Source: Prevotella sp. UBA2756
Lineage (GTDB): Bacteria > Bacteroidota > Bacteroidia > Bacteroidales > Bacteroidaceae
Length of the DNA: 64,000 bases
Reading direction: 5' to 3'
NCBI GenBank assembly: GCA_002353205.1
Contig: DEJE01000001.1
Span: forward strand, 1 to 64,000
The translations under genes were made by a program, and so were the position numbers. Below, piece after piece: positions 21,351 through 29,340 of this stretch; the first letter of the stretch is position 1; each line of letters begins with the position of its first letter. The notes beneath the pieces are model-generated. The model saw only the letters and a list, made by a program, of their open reading frames with translations. It made no database searches and was not told the DNA's origin.

Positions 21351-23166
21351 AGCACAGCCTGCTGTCTCACCCAATGGCCGTATCACGCTGGAACAGACGG
21401 GTGAAGGATTCTCCATTCAGCATGAACAGCAACTGATGTTGGAGATTCTGCAGATAGGAATCCGTACGACATCAACAGGCGGAGCACTGACATTCAGAAA
21501 CCGTAGCAGAGCACGACACGTTGAAGAACGTTACGACATGATTTCCGGAAAGCGGCGCCATTGCCGAAACGAAGCCAATGAGTATGTCTATCGTTTCACT
21601 GATGCTTCTGGAAAGACTGTCCGCATGGTGTTCCGCCTCTACAACGACGGAGTTGCCTTCCGTTACGAGCTCGACAGTTTGCGAGGCGATTGTTTCACCG
21701 ACGAACTGACAACTTACCGTATCGCAGAGGGTACGCGTCGGTGGATGCAGCAGTGGACAGACTCTTACGAAGGATTCTTTCCGTTGGCCACGACGTCGCG
21801 CGTAAAGCCTGTCCCGACTTACGGACCGCCGGCTGTTTCAAACGAAGGGTACAACTGCCGTTGGGGCTATCCTGCGCTGTTGGAACCCTATGATGGGCGT
21901 TTCATCCTTATCACCGAGGCAAATATTGAACGTCGGCAGAGTGCGTCGTGCTTGAGAAATGACGGACAACTGGAGCTTTACAGAGTCTGTCCTGACAAGA
22001 ATGAGGTTGCACTGAACGGTGGTTGGCACACCCCTTGGCGCGTCATCGTCATGGGAACGCTGGCTGACATTGTTGAATCGACGCTGGTCACCGATGTCTC
22101 CAATCCCTGCAGCCTGACCGATACGGACTGGATTCAGCCCGGCGTTGTGTCGTGGATATACTGGGCCTACAACCATGGTTCCAACGACTTTCGCATCATC
22201 AAACAGTATGTAGACATGGCTGCAACACTCCGACTTCCATACGTTCTGATAGATGCCGAATGGGACGAAATGAAGGATGGGAAAACCATCGAGGACGCCA
22301 TCGGATATGCGAAGGAGAAAGGTGTCAGCCCGCTGATCTGGTACAATTCTTCCGTAGGATGGGTCGACGGCGCTCCTTCTCCCAAGTTTCGGCTGAACAA
22401 ACCCGAAGACCGTGAGAAGGAATTCGCATGGTGTGAGCGGATGGGCATTGCCGGGGTGAAGATCGATTTCTTCTCGGGCGACAACCAGATGAATATGGAC
22501 TATTGTCTCGACTTGCTCGAATGTGCTGCTCGTCACCATCTGCTCGTCAATTTCCATGGGGCAACCATTCCTCGTGGTTGGCAGCGTACCTATCCAAACC
22601 TGCTGACCACAGAGGCCGTATACGGGGCAGAATGGTACAACAATGTGCCTACTTTCACCGACAAGGCCGCGGCTCACAATGCCACTTTGCCCTTCACAAG
22701 AAACGTAATCGGGTCGATGGACTACACACCCTGCGCATTCAGCGACTCGCAGCACCCTCATATCACGACGAAAGGGCACGAGCTGGCGTTGACCATTCTC
22801 TTTGAATCCGGCCTTCAGCATCTGGCAGACAAGCCCGAGTCGTATTTCTCACAACCGGCCGAAGTGCAACACTTCCTCTCAGAGCTTCCGTCAACATGGA
22901 ACGAGACACGGCTCGTCTCGGGCTATCCTGCAGATCATGCGGTGATAGCTCGCCGCAGTGGGAACACATGGTTCATTGCCGGCATCAACGGCAATGATGC
23001 TCCGCTGACAATCCCGCTCGACTTGAGTTTCATAGGCCCATTCGTTTCCGTGCTGTCCTTTGCCGACGCACCCGATAACGGCTGGAGCATTGGCAGACTC
23101 GAAGAATTGCCAGACAGCATGATGTTACAAAGTCGCGGTGGCTTCGTTATCATAGTAAAGAAGTGA
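21229..23166 (+). CDS. Secreted GH97 alpha-galactosidase/glucosidase 2, non-ATG start
   Basis: A second GH97 enzyme of 645 residues: SPNGRITLEQ opens the N-terminal sandwich, and the barrel has VSWIYWAYNHGSNDF, VKIDFFSGD (Asp413 as predicted nucleophile of a retaining enzyme) and NFHGATIPRGWQRTYPN. Alpha-galactosidase is the likeliest activity. There is no ATG before the mature domain: the frame opens with GTG at 21229 (or GTG 21250), and everything to about residue 40 is encoded by repeat DNA, giving ALSFILCHL, a linker GRWPY and ALSFIICHLSFSPAGAQ. The leader is therefore a doubled repeat. It belongs to the same run as its neighbours. Confidence 0.82.
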   Translation: MESRKWRVALSFILCHLGRWPYLALSFIICHLSFSPAGAQAAQPAVSPNGRITLEQTGEGFSIQHEQQLMLEILQIGIRTTSTGGALTFRNRSRARHVEERYDMISGKRRHCRNEANEYVYRFTDASGKTVRMVFRLYNDGVAFRYELDSLRGDCFTDELTTYRIAEGTRRWMQQWTDSYEGFFPLATTSRVKPVPTYGPPAVSNEGYNCRWGYPALLEPYDGRFILITEANIERRQSASCLRNDGQLELYRVCPDKNEVALNGGWHTPWRVIVMGTLADIVESTLVTDVSNPCSLTDTDWIQPGVVSWIYWAYNHGSNDFRIIKQYVDMAATLRLPYVLIDAEWDEMKDGKTIEDAIGYAKEKGVSPLIWYNSSVGWVDGAPSPKFRLNKPEDREKEFAWCERMGIAGVKIDFFSGDNQMNMDYCLDLLECAARHHLLVNFHGATIPRGWQRTYPNLLTTEAVYGAEWYNNVPTFTDKAAAHNATLPFTRNVIGSMDYTPCAFSDSQHPHITTKGHELALTILFESGLQHLADKPESYFSQPAEVQHFLSELPSTWNETRLVSGYPADHAVIARRSGNTWFIAGINGNDAPLTIPLDLSFIGPFVSVLSFADAPDNGWSIGRLEELPDSMMLQSRGGFVIIVKK

Positions 23167-23267
23167 ATGGCCCCCCTCCGACTCCCCCGAGGGGGAGAGA
23201 TTACCACTTCTTGGAAAGCCTCCCCTCGGGTTTCACCACTCGGGAATCGGAAGGGGGCCGCAGTTAA
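23167..23267 (-). repeat. GC-rich palindromic elements after the GH97-2 stop
   Basis: Bases 23168-23206 are an inverted copy (CCCCCCTCCGACTCCCCCG then AGGGGGAG) of the unit found in the CE15 gene, starting one base after the stop codon. A second, forward, degenerate copy (GCCTCCCCTCGGGTTTCACC) occupies about 23217-23262. Confidence 0.78.
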
Positions 23268-23420
23268 GAAGTTAAGAGTTAAGAATTAAGATTTAAAAAT
23301 TATGCATTATGCATTATAAATTATGCATTAATATGAAGAAGGACCGCAGGCCGTATTTGGCAAATTATGCATTATGCATTATAATTTATGCATTATTTAG
23401 CCCCGTAGGGGCGCAAGGCC
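23268..23420 (+). repeat. AT-rich repeats forming the GH95 leader region
   Basis: TTAAGA repeats give way to ATTATGCATTATGC repeats on both sides of the start codon, then GGCCGTATTTGGC (shared with the GH97-2 leader), more TTATGCATTA repeats and the palindrome AGCCCCGTAGGGGCGC at the cleavage site. Confidence 0.78.
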
Positions 23421-25849
23421 AGGAGCATCGCTTGTGGTATCAACGACCGGCAACCCATTGGCTGGAAGCTTTGCCTGTAGGCAATTCCCACATGGGGGCC
23501 ATGGTCTTTGGAGGTACGGACAATGAGGAAATCCAGCTCAATGAGGAAACGTTCTGGAGCGGTTCGCCTCACAATAATAACAGTCCGGAGGCAAAGGAGC
23601 ATCTTCAGGAAGTGCGCAATTTGATTTTCGAGGGTCGCGAAGAAGCTGCTCATGCCCTCTTGGACCAGTTCTTTTTCAATGGACCTCACGGCATGCGCTT
23701 TCTGCCCCTGGGCAGTGTAACGCTGAAGTTCGGCCATACCGACGTGAGTGACTATCGTCGCGAGCTGAATCTTGCCAGTGCTCTCGCTTCTGTTTCGTAT
23801 ATATATAAAGGAGTAAGGTACGAACGTACGGTCTTCGCCTCGCAGACTGACAGCGTCATCATCGTTCGGTTGCAGGCAGGCAGGAAAGGAGCGCTGTCGT
23901 TCGACTTGAACTTCGCGAGCCCGTTGCAGGCAAAAGTGTCAGCTGTAACTTCACATGACGGCATTCAGACACCCGTCTATGAACTGGCAGCCGTCGTCAA
24001 TGGCGTCGACCATGAAGGCATCAAGGCCGGACTGAAGGCCGAGTGCCGCGTCTTGGTGAAAGCCGACGGCAGGGTGGGGGTTGGTGCCGACCAGCTGAGT
24101 GTGACGGATGCTACGGTCGCGACGCTCTATATCTCTGCTGCCACCAATTTCGTGAATTACCATGATGTCAGTGGCGATCCCGTCAAGAAGAACAACAACC
24201 GGATGGCTTCGGTGAACAGAAAGACTTACAAGCAACTGCTCGACTCCCATCTGAAGAAGTACAGCGAACAGTATGGACGTGTGTCGCTCGTCCTGCCAAA
24301 GTCAGATACTTCAGGACTGCAGACTGACAAGCGGCTCGAAGCCTTTGCCGGTGGCAAGGACATGGACATGGTTTCACTGATGATGCAGTACGGACGCTAT
24401 CTCCTGATTTCTTCATCGCAGCCAGGAGGGCAGCCTGCCAACCTGCAGGGCGTGTGGAACGATAAGGTGAATGCGCCTTGGGATTCCAAATACACTATCA
24501 ACATCAATGCTGAAATGAACTATTGGCCTGCTCTCGTAGGAAACATCGCTGAGACGCAACAGCCGTTGTTCGCGATGATCCGCGACTTGAGTGAGACTGG
24601 AACCAAGACTGCCACGGAGATGTATGGCTGTAAAGGATGGGTGGCTCACCACAACACGGACCTCTGGCGCATTGCAGGGCCCGTCGACGGAACCACTTGG
24701 GGAATGTTCCCCACCGGCGGCGCATGGCTGACAACCCATCTCTGGCAGCATTACCTCTACACGGGCGACAAAGCCTTCTTGGCAGAATACTATCCCATCA
24801 TGAAGGGCGCTGCCGACTTCCTGTTGGACTATATGCAGACTTATCCTGCAAATGGAGAAGTGAAAAGTGCTGCCGGATGGCTCATGACCGTTCCTACAGT
24901 CTCACCGGAGCACGGGCCGAAGGGGAAGAAAACAACGGTCACTGCCGGGTCGACCATGGACAACCAGATTGTTTTCGACGTCCTCTCTCAGGTATTAGCT
25001 GCTGCCAAGGTGCTGGGCAAGGATGATACTTCTCTCAGCACTCTTCGCTCTTCACTCCAAAAACTCCCTCCTATGCAGATCGGGCGGTATGGACAGTTGC
25101 AGGAATGGCTCATCGACGGCGACGACCCCCACGATGAGCATCGCCACATCTCCCATCTCTATGGCCTCTACCCATCAAATCAGATTTCACCCTATTCGCA
25201 TCCCGAACTGTTTACGGCCGCTGCCAATACCCTGAAGCAACGGGGCGACATGGCAACAGGCTGGAGCTTAGGATGGAAAATCAATTTCTGGGCACGCATG
25301 CTCGACGGAAACCATGCCTTCCGCATCATCACGAACATGCTGCATCTGCTACCCGACGACCGTTCGATGCGCGAGCATCCCGACGGTCGAACCTATCCGA
25401 ATCTCTTCGACGCCCATCCGCCGTTCCAGATTGATGGTAACTTCGGTTGTGCTGCCGGCATTTGCGAGATGTTGTTGCAGAGTCATGACGGCGCCGTCCA
25501 TCTGTTGCCTGCTCTTCCTGATGCATGGACCGAAGGCGAAGTGAAGGGACTCTGTGCCCGAGGGGGCTTCACAGTCGACATGAAGTGGCGGCAGGGATGT
25601 CTGCAGCAGGTTTCTGTGCGTTCGCGAATCGGAGGAACGCTGCGCCTGCGATCTTACGTCCCGCTGAAAGGAAAGCATCTGAAGACCGCAACCGGGCAGT
25701 GCCCCAACGCGTTGCTCATGCCTGCTGTCGTCAAAGAGCCTCTCCGCTCCAAAGAGCTGTCTTCGTTTGAAAACATCCCCCTTCGTCCTGTCTATGAGTA
25801 CGACATTGACACAAGGGCGGGTAAGACATATACATTCAAAAAACAATAA
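23333..25849 (+). CDS. Secreted GH95 alpha-L-fucosidase/alpha-L-galactosidase
   Basis: After a repeat-encoded leader ([19 protein letters not shown]), the protein has the full GH95 layout: N-terminal beta-sandwich ([30 protein letters not shown]), linker, (alpha/alpha)6 barrel with [35 protein letters not shown] and [14 protein letters not shown], and a C-terminal sandwich. GH95 enzymes invert and release terminal alpha-1,2-L-fucose or L-galactose. In a xylan region L-galactose on cereal glucuronoarabinoxylan is the more likely target. ATG 23333 gives the better leader; ATG 23309 in frame lies in repeat DNA. The stop overlaps the first possible start of the CE15 gene by one base. Confidence 0.87.
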   Translation: MKKDRRPYLANYALCIIIYALFSPVGAQGQEHRLWYQRPATHWLEALPVGNSHMGAMVFGGTDNEEIQLNEETFWSGSPHNNNSPEAKEHLQEVRNLIFEGREEAAHALLDQFFFNGPHGMRFLPLGSVTLKFGHTDVSDYRRELNLASALASVSYIYKGVRYERTVFASQTDSVIIVRLQAGRKGALSFDLNFASPLQAKVSAVTSHDGIQTPVYELAAVVNGVDHEGIKAGLKAECRVLVKADGRVGVGADQLSVTDATVATLYISAATNFVNYHDVSGDPVKKNNNRMASVNRKTYKQLLDSHLKKYSEQYGRVSLVLPKSDTSGLQTDKRLEAFAGGKDMDMVSLMMQYGRYLLISSSQPGGQPANLQGVWNDKVNAPWDSKYTININAEMNYWPALVGNIAETQQPLFAMIRDLSETGTKTATEMYGCKGWVAHHNTDLWRIAGPVDGTTWGMFPTGGAWLTTHLWQHYLYTGDKAFLAEYYPIMKGAADFLLDYMQTYPANGEVKSAAGWLMTVPTVSPEHGPKGKKTTVTAGSTMDNQIVFDVLSQVLAAAKVLGKDDTSLSTLRSSLQKLPPMQIGRYGQLQEWLIDGDDPHDEHRHISHLYGLYPSNQISPYSHPELFTAAANTLKQRGDMATGWSLGWKINFWARMLDGNHAFRIITNMLHLLPDDRSMREHPDGRTYPNLFDAHPPFQIDGNFGCAAGICEMLLQSHDGAVHLLPALPDAWTEGEVKGLCARGGFTVDMKWRQGCLQQVSVRSRIGGTLRLRSYVPLKGKHLKTATGQCPNALLMPAVVKEPLRSKELSSFENIPLRPVYEYDIDTRAGKTYTFKKQ

Positions 25850-25860
25850 TGACGAACAAT

Positions 25861-27126
25861 ATGAAAAAGAATCTATTGGCTATCATCGCAATCAGTTGTG
25901 CCTGCACCCTGCATGCTAATCTCTCCCCCTCGGGGGAGTTGGAGGGGGGTCACAGGGCCATGGTAATCTCTCCCCCTCGGGGGAGTTGGAGGGGGGCTAC
26001 CATTCCTTTGGTCTATTCGGTCGAACACACTGGAAACAGTTTCGCCTTGCCTGCGATGCCCTCCTTCAATCAGCTGCCAGAGGAACGCAATCTGCCCGAC
26101 CCGTTGGCATGGAGCAACGGAAGCGGACGTGCCGCTTCTTTCGCCGACTGGTCCAGACGGCGTGCCGAGATTGCAGCCGAGATTCAGCATTACGGCATCG
26201 GAACAAAACCGACGGTCCCCAAGGACGCCGTACATGCCTACATGGACGCCGATACCCTGGTGGTCAACGTGACAGTGAACGGACGCACGCTGACACTGCG
26301 CTCCGAGATACGCTATCCTAAAGTGGGACAACCGCCCTACGCCCTTATGATAGGCACCAGTGGCATTTCGTTGCCGAAGCAACTCTTCGAAGGCCGTCCC
26401 ATCGCTACCATGGTATTCCATGAGAATCAGGTCAACGACTACTCACAGTGGCGACCTCACAAGGAGCGCGGACAGCACAACTTCGACCGTCTCTACCCTG
26501 AACTGAAGGACAACGGCGCCTACAGCGAGTGGGCGTGGGGCCTGAGTCGGCTGATTGACGGACTGCAGCAGCTCGGACCGTCTCATACGAAGATTGACAC
26601 CGAGCACATCGGCGTCACTGGCTGCTCCTATGCCGGCAAGATGGCGCTCTTCTGCGGCGCCTTCGACGAGCGCGTGGCGCTCACCATCGCCCAGGAACCC
26701 GGTGGGGGAGGGGCTGCTGCCTGGCGCATCTCCCATCAGATGGACAGTGTGGAGTGTCTTGAAAAAACAGACTACCACTGGTTCTTGGAGAGCATGCGCA
26801 CAACATTCTCCGGCGACAGCGTCTACCGAATGCCCTACGACCATCATGAGCTCTGTGCCATGATCTGCCCCCGCGCCCTGCTCATTCTCGGCAATCCCGA
26901 CTATAAGTGGCTGGCCGATCGGTCCGCTTTGGTCTCAGCACGTGCTGCCCGCGAGGTGTGGAAGACGTTCGGCATCGCCGACCGCATGGGCTATTCTATC
27001 GTGGCTGGTCATCCTCACTGCATGCTTCCAGAGAGTCAATACCCCGAAGTTCAGGCCTTCATTGACAAGTTCCTGCTGGGCAAGCAGGCTGACACAAGCG
27101 ATGTTCAAGTCGTTTCAGGCCTCTGA
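25861..27126 (+). CDS. Secreted CE15 glucuronoyl esterase-like protein
   Basis: An alpha/beta-hydrolase of the CE15 type: nucleophile in VTGCSYAGK (Ser256), QEPGGGGAA, CPRALLILGNPDYKWLADR and the terminal His in GHPHC. CE15 enzymes cleave the ester between 4-O-methyl-glucuronic acid on xylan and lignin alcohols. The family motif is usually GCSRxGK, and here Tyr257 replaces the Arg, so substrate handling may differ. The signal peptide (about 1-19) is immediately followed by two tandem palindromic elements encoding about residues 20-48, so the mature N-terminus is an artificial-looking Ser/Pro/Gly tail. ATG 25849 is an alternative start. Last gene of the plus-strand enzyme run. Confidence 0.82.
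   Translation: MKKNLLAIIAISCACTLHANLSPSGELEGGHRAMVISPPRGSWRGATIPLVYSVEHTGNSFALPAMPSFNQLPEERNLPDPLAWSNGSGRAASFADWSRRRAEIAAEIQHYGIGTKPTVPKDAVHAYMDADTLVVNVTVNGRTLTLRSEIRYPKVGQPPYALMIGTSGISLPKQLFEGRPIATMVFHENQVNDYSQWRPHKERGQHNFDRLYPELKDNGAYSEWAWGLSRLIDGLQQLGPSHTKIDTEHIGVTGCSYAGKMALFCGAFDERVALTIAQEPGGGGAAAWRISHQMDSVECLEKTDYHWFLESMRTTFSGDSVYRMPYDHHELCAMICPRALLILGNPDYKWLADRSALVSARAAREVWKTFGIADRMGYSIVAGHPHCMLPESQYPEVQAFIDKFLLGKQADTSDVQVVSGL
25918..26003 (+). repeat. Tandem GC-rich palindromic elements in the CE15 gene
   Basis: The unit CTCTCCCCCTCGGGGGAG plus TTGGAGGGGGG occurs twice, 54 bp apart, the second copy with the same CACAGGGCCATGGTAAT left flank as in the GH31 gene at 13770. Confidence 0.87.
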
Positions 27127-27432
27127 TTAATGCATAATTGATAATGCATAATTGATAATGCATAATTCTTCGCTCGCTTTCTTGTAAAGCGCTCGACCTT
27201 TGGTCGCTTTCTTGCGCTCCGTAGGTGCTCAGGCGCTTCGCGGAGGTCTTGCAAAGAACTCTTAATTCTAACTCTTAACGCTTGCTTAACTCCCTCTCCT
27301 TCGGGAAAGGCTACGGGTAGGCGCGTCAGCGGGAATGGGGTGGGGTGGGGCTTTCACTCTTCTTGCATTGCTTGGGCAGTGTGGACGGTTTGCTGAAAGC
27401 GTGTCGCAGGTTTGCAAGGCCGCTTCAGTTGT

Positions 27433-27542
27433 GCTGCAGAATAATTTAAACTGCGCTGCAAAATAATTTAAATTGCTCAGCAATACAATTTAGATTGCAC
27501 GGCAAAACTAATTAAATTGCGCGGCAATTCAAATGGAATGGC
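27433..27542. repeat. Five-unit tandem array, 22-bp period
   Basis: Units start at 27433, 27455, 27477, 27499 and 27521, exactly 22 bp apart, of the form (G/C)nGCA-A-nnAATTTAAATTGC. Each contains an interrupted inverted repeat (GCAAT...ATTGC). The sequence is unrelated to the array at 7543, but the period and unit number are the same. Confidence 0.78.
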
Positions 27543-27630
27543 GAATCATGACCTGCTTACCGGTAAACCGAAGAGGGCCGACAGACAGGAGAAAAGCATT
27601 GCAGAAACAGGTGAAACGTTGCAGAAAAGA

Positions 27631-27672
27631 AAAGCACCCGAGTACTGATTCTTGTACCCGGGTGCTTTTTTT
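27631..27672. terminator. Bidirectional terminator
   Basis: AAAGCACCCGAGTAC pairs with GTACCCGGGTGCTTT across an 8-nt loop with one mismatch, flanked by an A run on the left and a T run on the right. It can serve both the CE15 side and the minus-strand GH43 gene. Confidence 0.88.
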
Positions 27673-27728
27673 GACGAGGCAGAATGGCGCCGGTTCTATA
27701 GCCGAATCAGCGTCGGCGCACGTATTCT

Positions 27729-29189
27729 TTAGTGGTTGCGGAAATTCCACTTCGAGTTGTCGGAATGGAAGTCGTACTCGGCGAGGGTAGGGGTGCTGTC
27801 ACCGGCAGAATAGAGCACGTAACGCGTGTTGATGCCGGGCATTCCGGGTATTACCTTCGGCAGGAGTCGGAAGGTGCCGTCGGTGAGTTGCTCGATGCGC
27901 CAGAGCTGTTCAGGGGCTCCTGTGAAGGCCGGGACGGCCGTCAGCTCCTTGTCGGCGGTGGCAGCCAGCGCCCGTTCCGTTCCTGCAATCGTGATTTTAT
28001 AGTACGGACCACCGAGATAACCGCCCGCTTCGGGCACCGGGGTGACGGTCCACCGCTGGTGCGGACGCATCATGTAGTCGCCGATACGCAGCGGAATGTT
28101 GCCCTGTGGCCATGTGTCGACGACGTCGCTGAGCTGTTGGTCGGCCACAGGCTTCACGGGTTCGTTATCATCGCGGTTCCACCAGCCCTGTCGGTCGTGC
28201 TGGATGCGCACGAAGTCGACAGCCAGCTCAAGGGAGTAGCCGCGACGCTCCGATTCGATCTCGTAGGTTCCAGGGCGGAAACGGTCGCCCGCCACGGGCC
28301 ATCCGTTCTTCCACAGGAGCGGACGAAGGCCGAGGACGCTGCGCCCGCCTTGGTCGAAGTCGGCCTCGTAGTGGCACGACATGATCTCCACACCTTCGTC
28401 GATGATGGTGCGTCCGAAGTGTCCGGGACCAGCCTTGCGGTCGCCTGCGGCGATGACCATCTTGCCTCCGCCGTGGAACATATCGCGTCCCACATTGTCT
28501 ATATAAGGTCCTTCGACGCTGCGCGAACGACCTACCACTATATTATATGTGGAGTTGACACCGTCGCAACAGGTGCCGTGGGTGCCCAGCAGGTAGTACC
28601 AGCCGTCGCGATAGATCAGATCGGAGGCTTCGCAGTCGATGGCGATGTCCTTTTCCTTATTGCCTTTCACGCGGAGACCCGTTGCAGGATCGAGCTCTAT
28701 GAGGCGGATGGTGCCGAAGTAGGTACCGTAGCTCACCCACAGACGACCCGTGGCAGGGTCGAGCAGCAGGCCGGGATCGATGGCATCTTGATCCTCCATG
28801 CCGTCGGAATAGCACACCTCGACAGCATCCGACCATTTGAAGTCGGGCGACTTCGGATCGAGGGTCTTGTTCCACATGGTGAGGATGCGGCCGCTGTGAC
28901 CGCCGCCGAGTCCGCCGCCGGTCGCTCCGTAGATGCAGAGGTAGCGGTCGCCGATCTTCAGCACGTCGGGAGCTGCACCTCCGCCGGGACGGTCGGCACC
29001 GCTGTGCCACGACCAGCCGTCGTCGGAGATGAGTCCTCCGCCACCGGTTCCAAACGTATAGTACTTGCCCTCGCACTCGGCAATGGTCGAAGGATCGTGG
29101 ATATAGGGTTCGCCTGTCTGCGCCCTTGCAGGGCTGAATGACAAATGACAAATGACTAATGATAAAGCCAGTATGTTACTCTTCTTCAT
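27729..29189 (-). CDS. Secreted GH43 endo-arabinanase-like enzyme
   Basis: The leader NILALSLVICHLSFSPARAQ is built from the same repeat as in the tandem GH43 gene. The catalytic domain (about 25-330) has YIHDPSTIAECEGKYY with the base Asp, QDAIDPGLLLD and IDCEASDLIY with the acid Glu, resembling GH43 endo-1,5-alpha-L-arabinanases and related exo-enzymes. A C-terminal domain (about 340-486) contains a WRIEQLTDGTFRLLPK block of the ricin-like or lectin type. It may act on arabinan, or on arabinose side chains of xylan. ATG 29189 is preferred over an upstream ATG at 29219, which lies in AT-rich repeats. It lies downstream of the divergent GH43 gene, separated by repeat tracts. Confidence 0.83.
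   Translation of the reverse strand: MKKSNILALSLVICHLSFSPARAQTGEPYIHDPSTIAECEGKYYTFGTGGGGLISDDGWSWHSGADRPGGGAAPDVLKIGDRYLCIYGATGGGLGGGHSGRILTMWNKTLDPKSPDFKWSDAVEVCYSDGMEDQDAIDPGLLLDPATGRLWVSYGTYFGTIRLIELDPATGLRVKGNKEKDIAIDCEASDLIYRDGWYYLLGTHGTCCDGVNSTYNIVVGRSRSVEGPYIDNVGRDMFHGGGKMVIAAGDRKAGPGHFGRTIIDEGVEIMSCHYEADFDQGGRSVLGLRPLLWKNGWPVAGDRFRPGTYEIESERRGYSLELAVDFVRIQHDRQGWWNRDDNEPVKPVADQQLSDVVDTWPQGNIPLRIGDYMMRPHQRWTVTPVPEAGGYLGGPYYKITIAGTERALAATADKELTAVPAFTGAPEQLWRIEQLTDGTFRLLPKVIPGMPGINTRYVLYSAGDSTPTLAEYDFHSDNSKWNFRNH
29123..29175 (-). repeat. Signal-peptide-encoding repeat, minus-strand copy
   Basis: On the minus strand: TTATCATTAGTCATTTGTC, then TTCAGCCCTGCAAGGGCGCA, matching the plus-strand copy at 18364-18413 and encoding ALSLVICHLSFSPARAQ. 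Confidence 0.82.
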
Positions 29190-29340
29190 ATTAATGCATA
29201 ATTTTAATGCATAATGCATAATTCTTAACTCTTAATTCTTAACTCTTAATTCTTACCTCTTACCTCTTAATTCTTACCTCTTACCTCTTAATTCTTCGCT
29301 CGAGCTTGCTCGCTTTGCTTTGCAAAGAACTCTTACCTCA
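29190..29340 (-). repeat. AT-rich repeat tract between the two minus-strand GH43 genes
   Basis: TAATGCATAATTT, CTTAACTCTTAATT and CTTACCTCTTACCT iterations, then GCTCGAGCTTGCTCGC and GCAAAGAACTCTTA. The stop and last ~20 codons of the upstream gene lie inside it. Confidence 0.75.

Larger units (their letters stand above)
27127..27728. other. 602-bp convergent intergenic region
   Basis: It holds AT-rich TAATGCATAATTGA repeats (27127-27165), a GC-mixed stretch ending GCAAAGAACTCTTA that recurs near 29325, the 22-bp array at 27433-27542 and the terminator at 27631-27672. No gene is supported. Confidence 0.6.

Noticed and set aside
27732..29141. Long open frame on the plus strand opposite the minus-strand GH43 gene
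   Set aside because: It lacks a leader or domain, and the opposite strand encodes a full GH43 enzyme with catalytic motifs. The frame is open because of the codon bias of the real gene.
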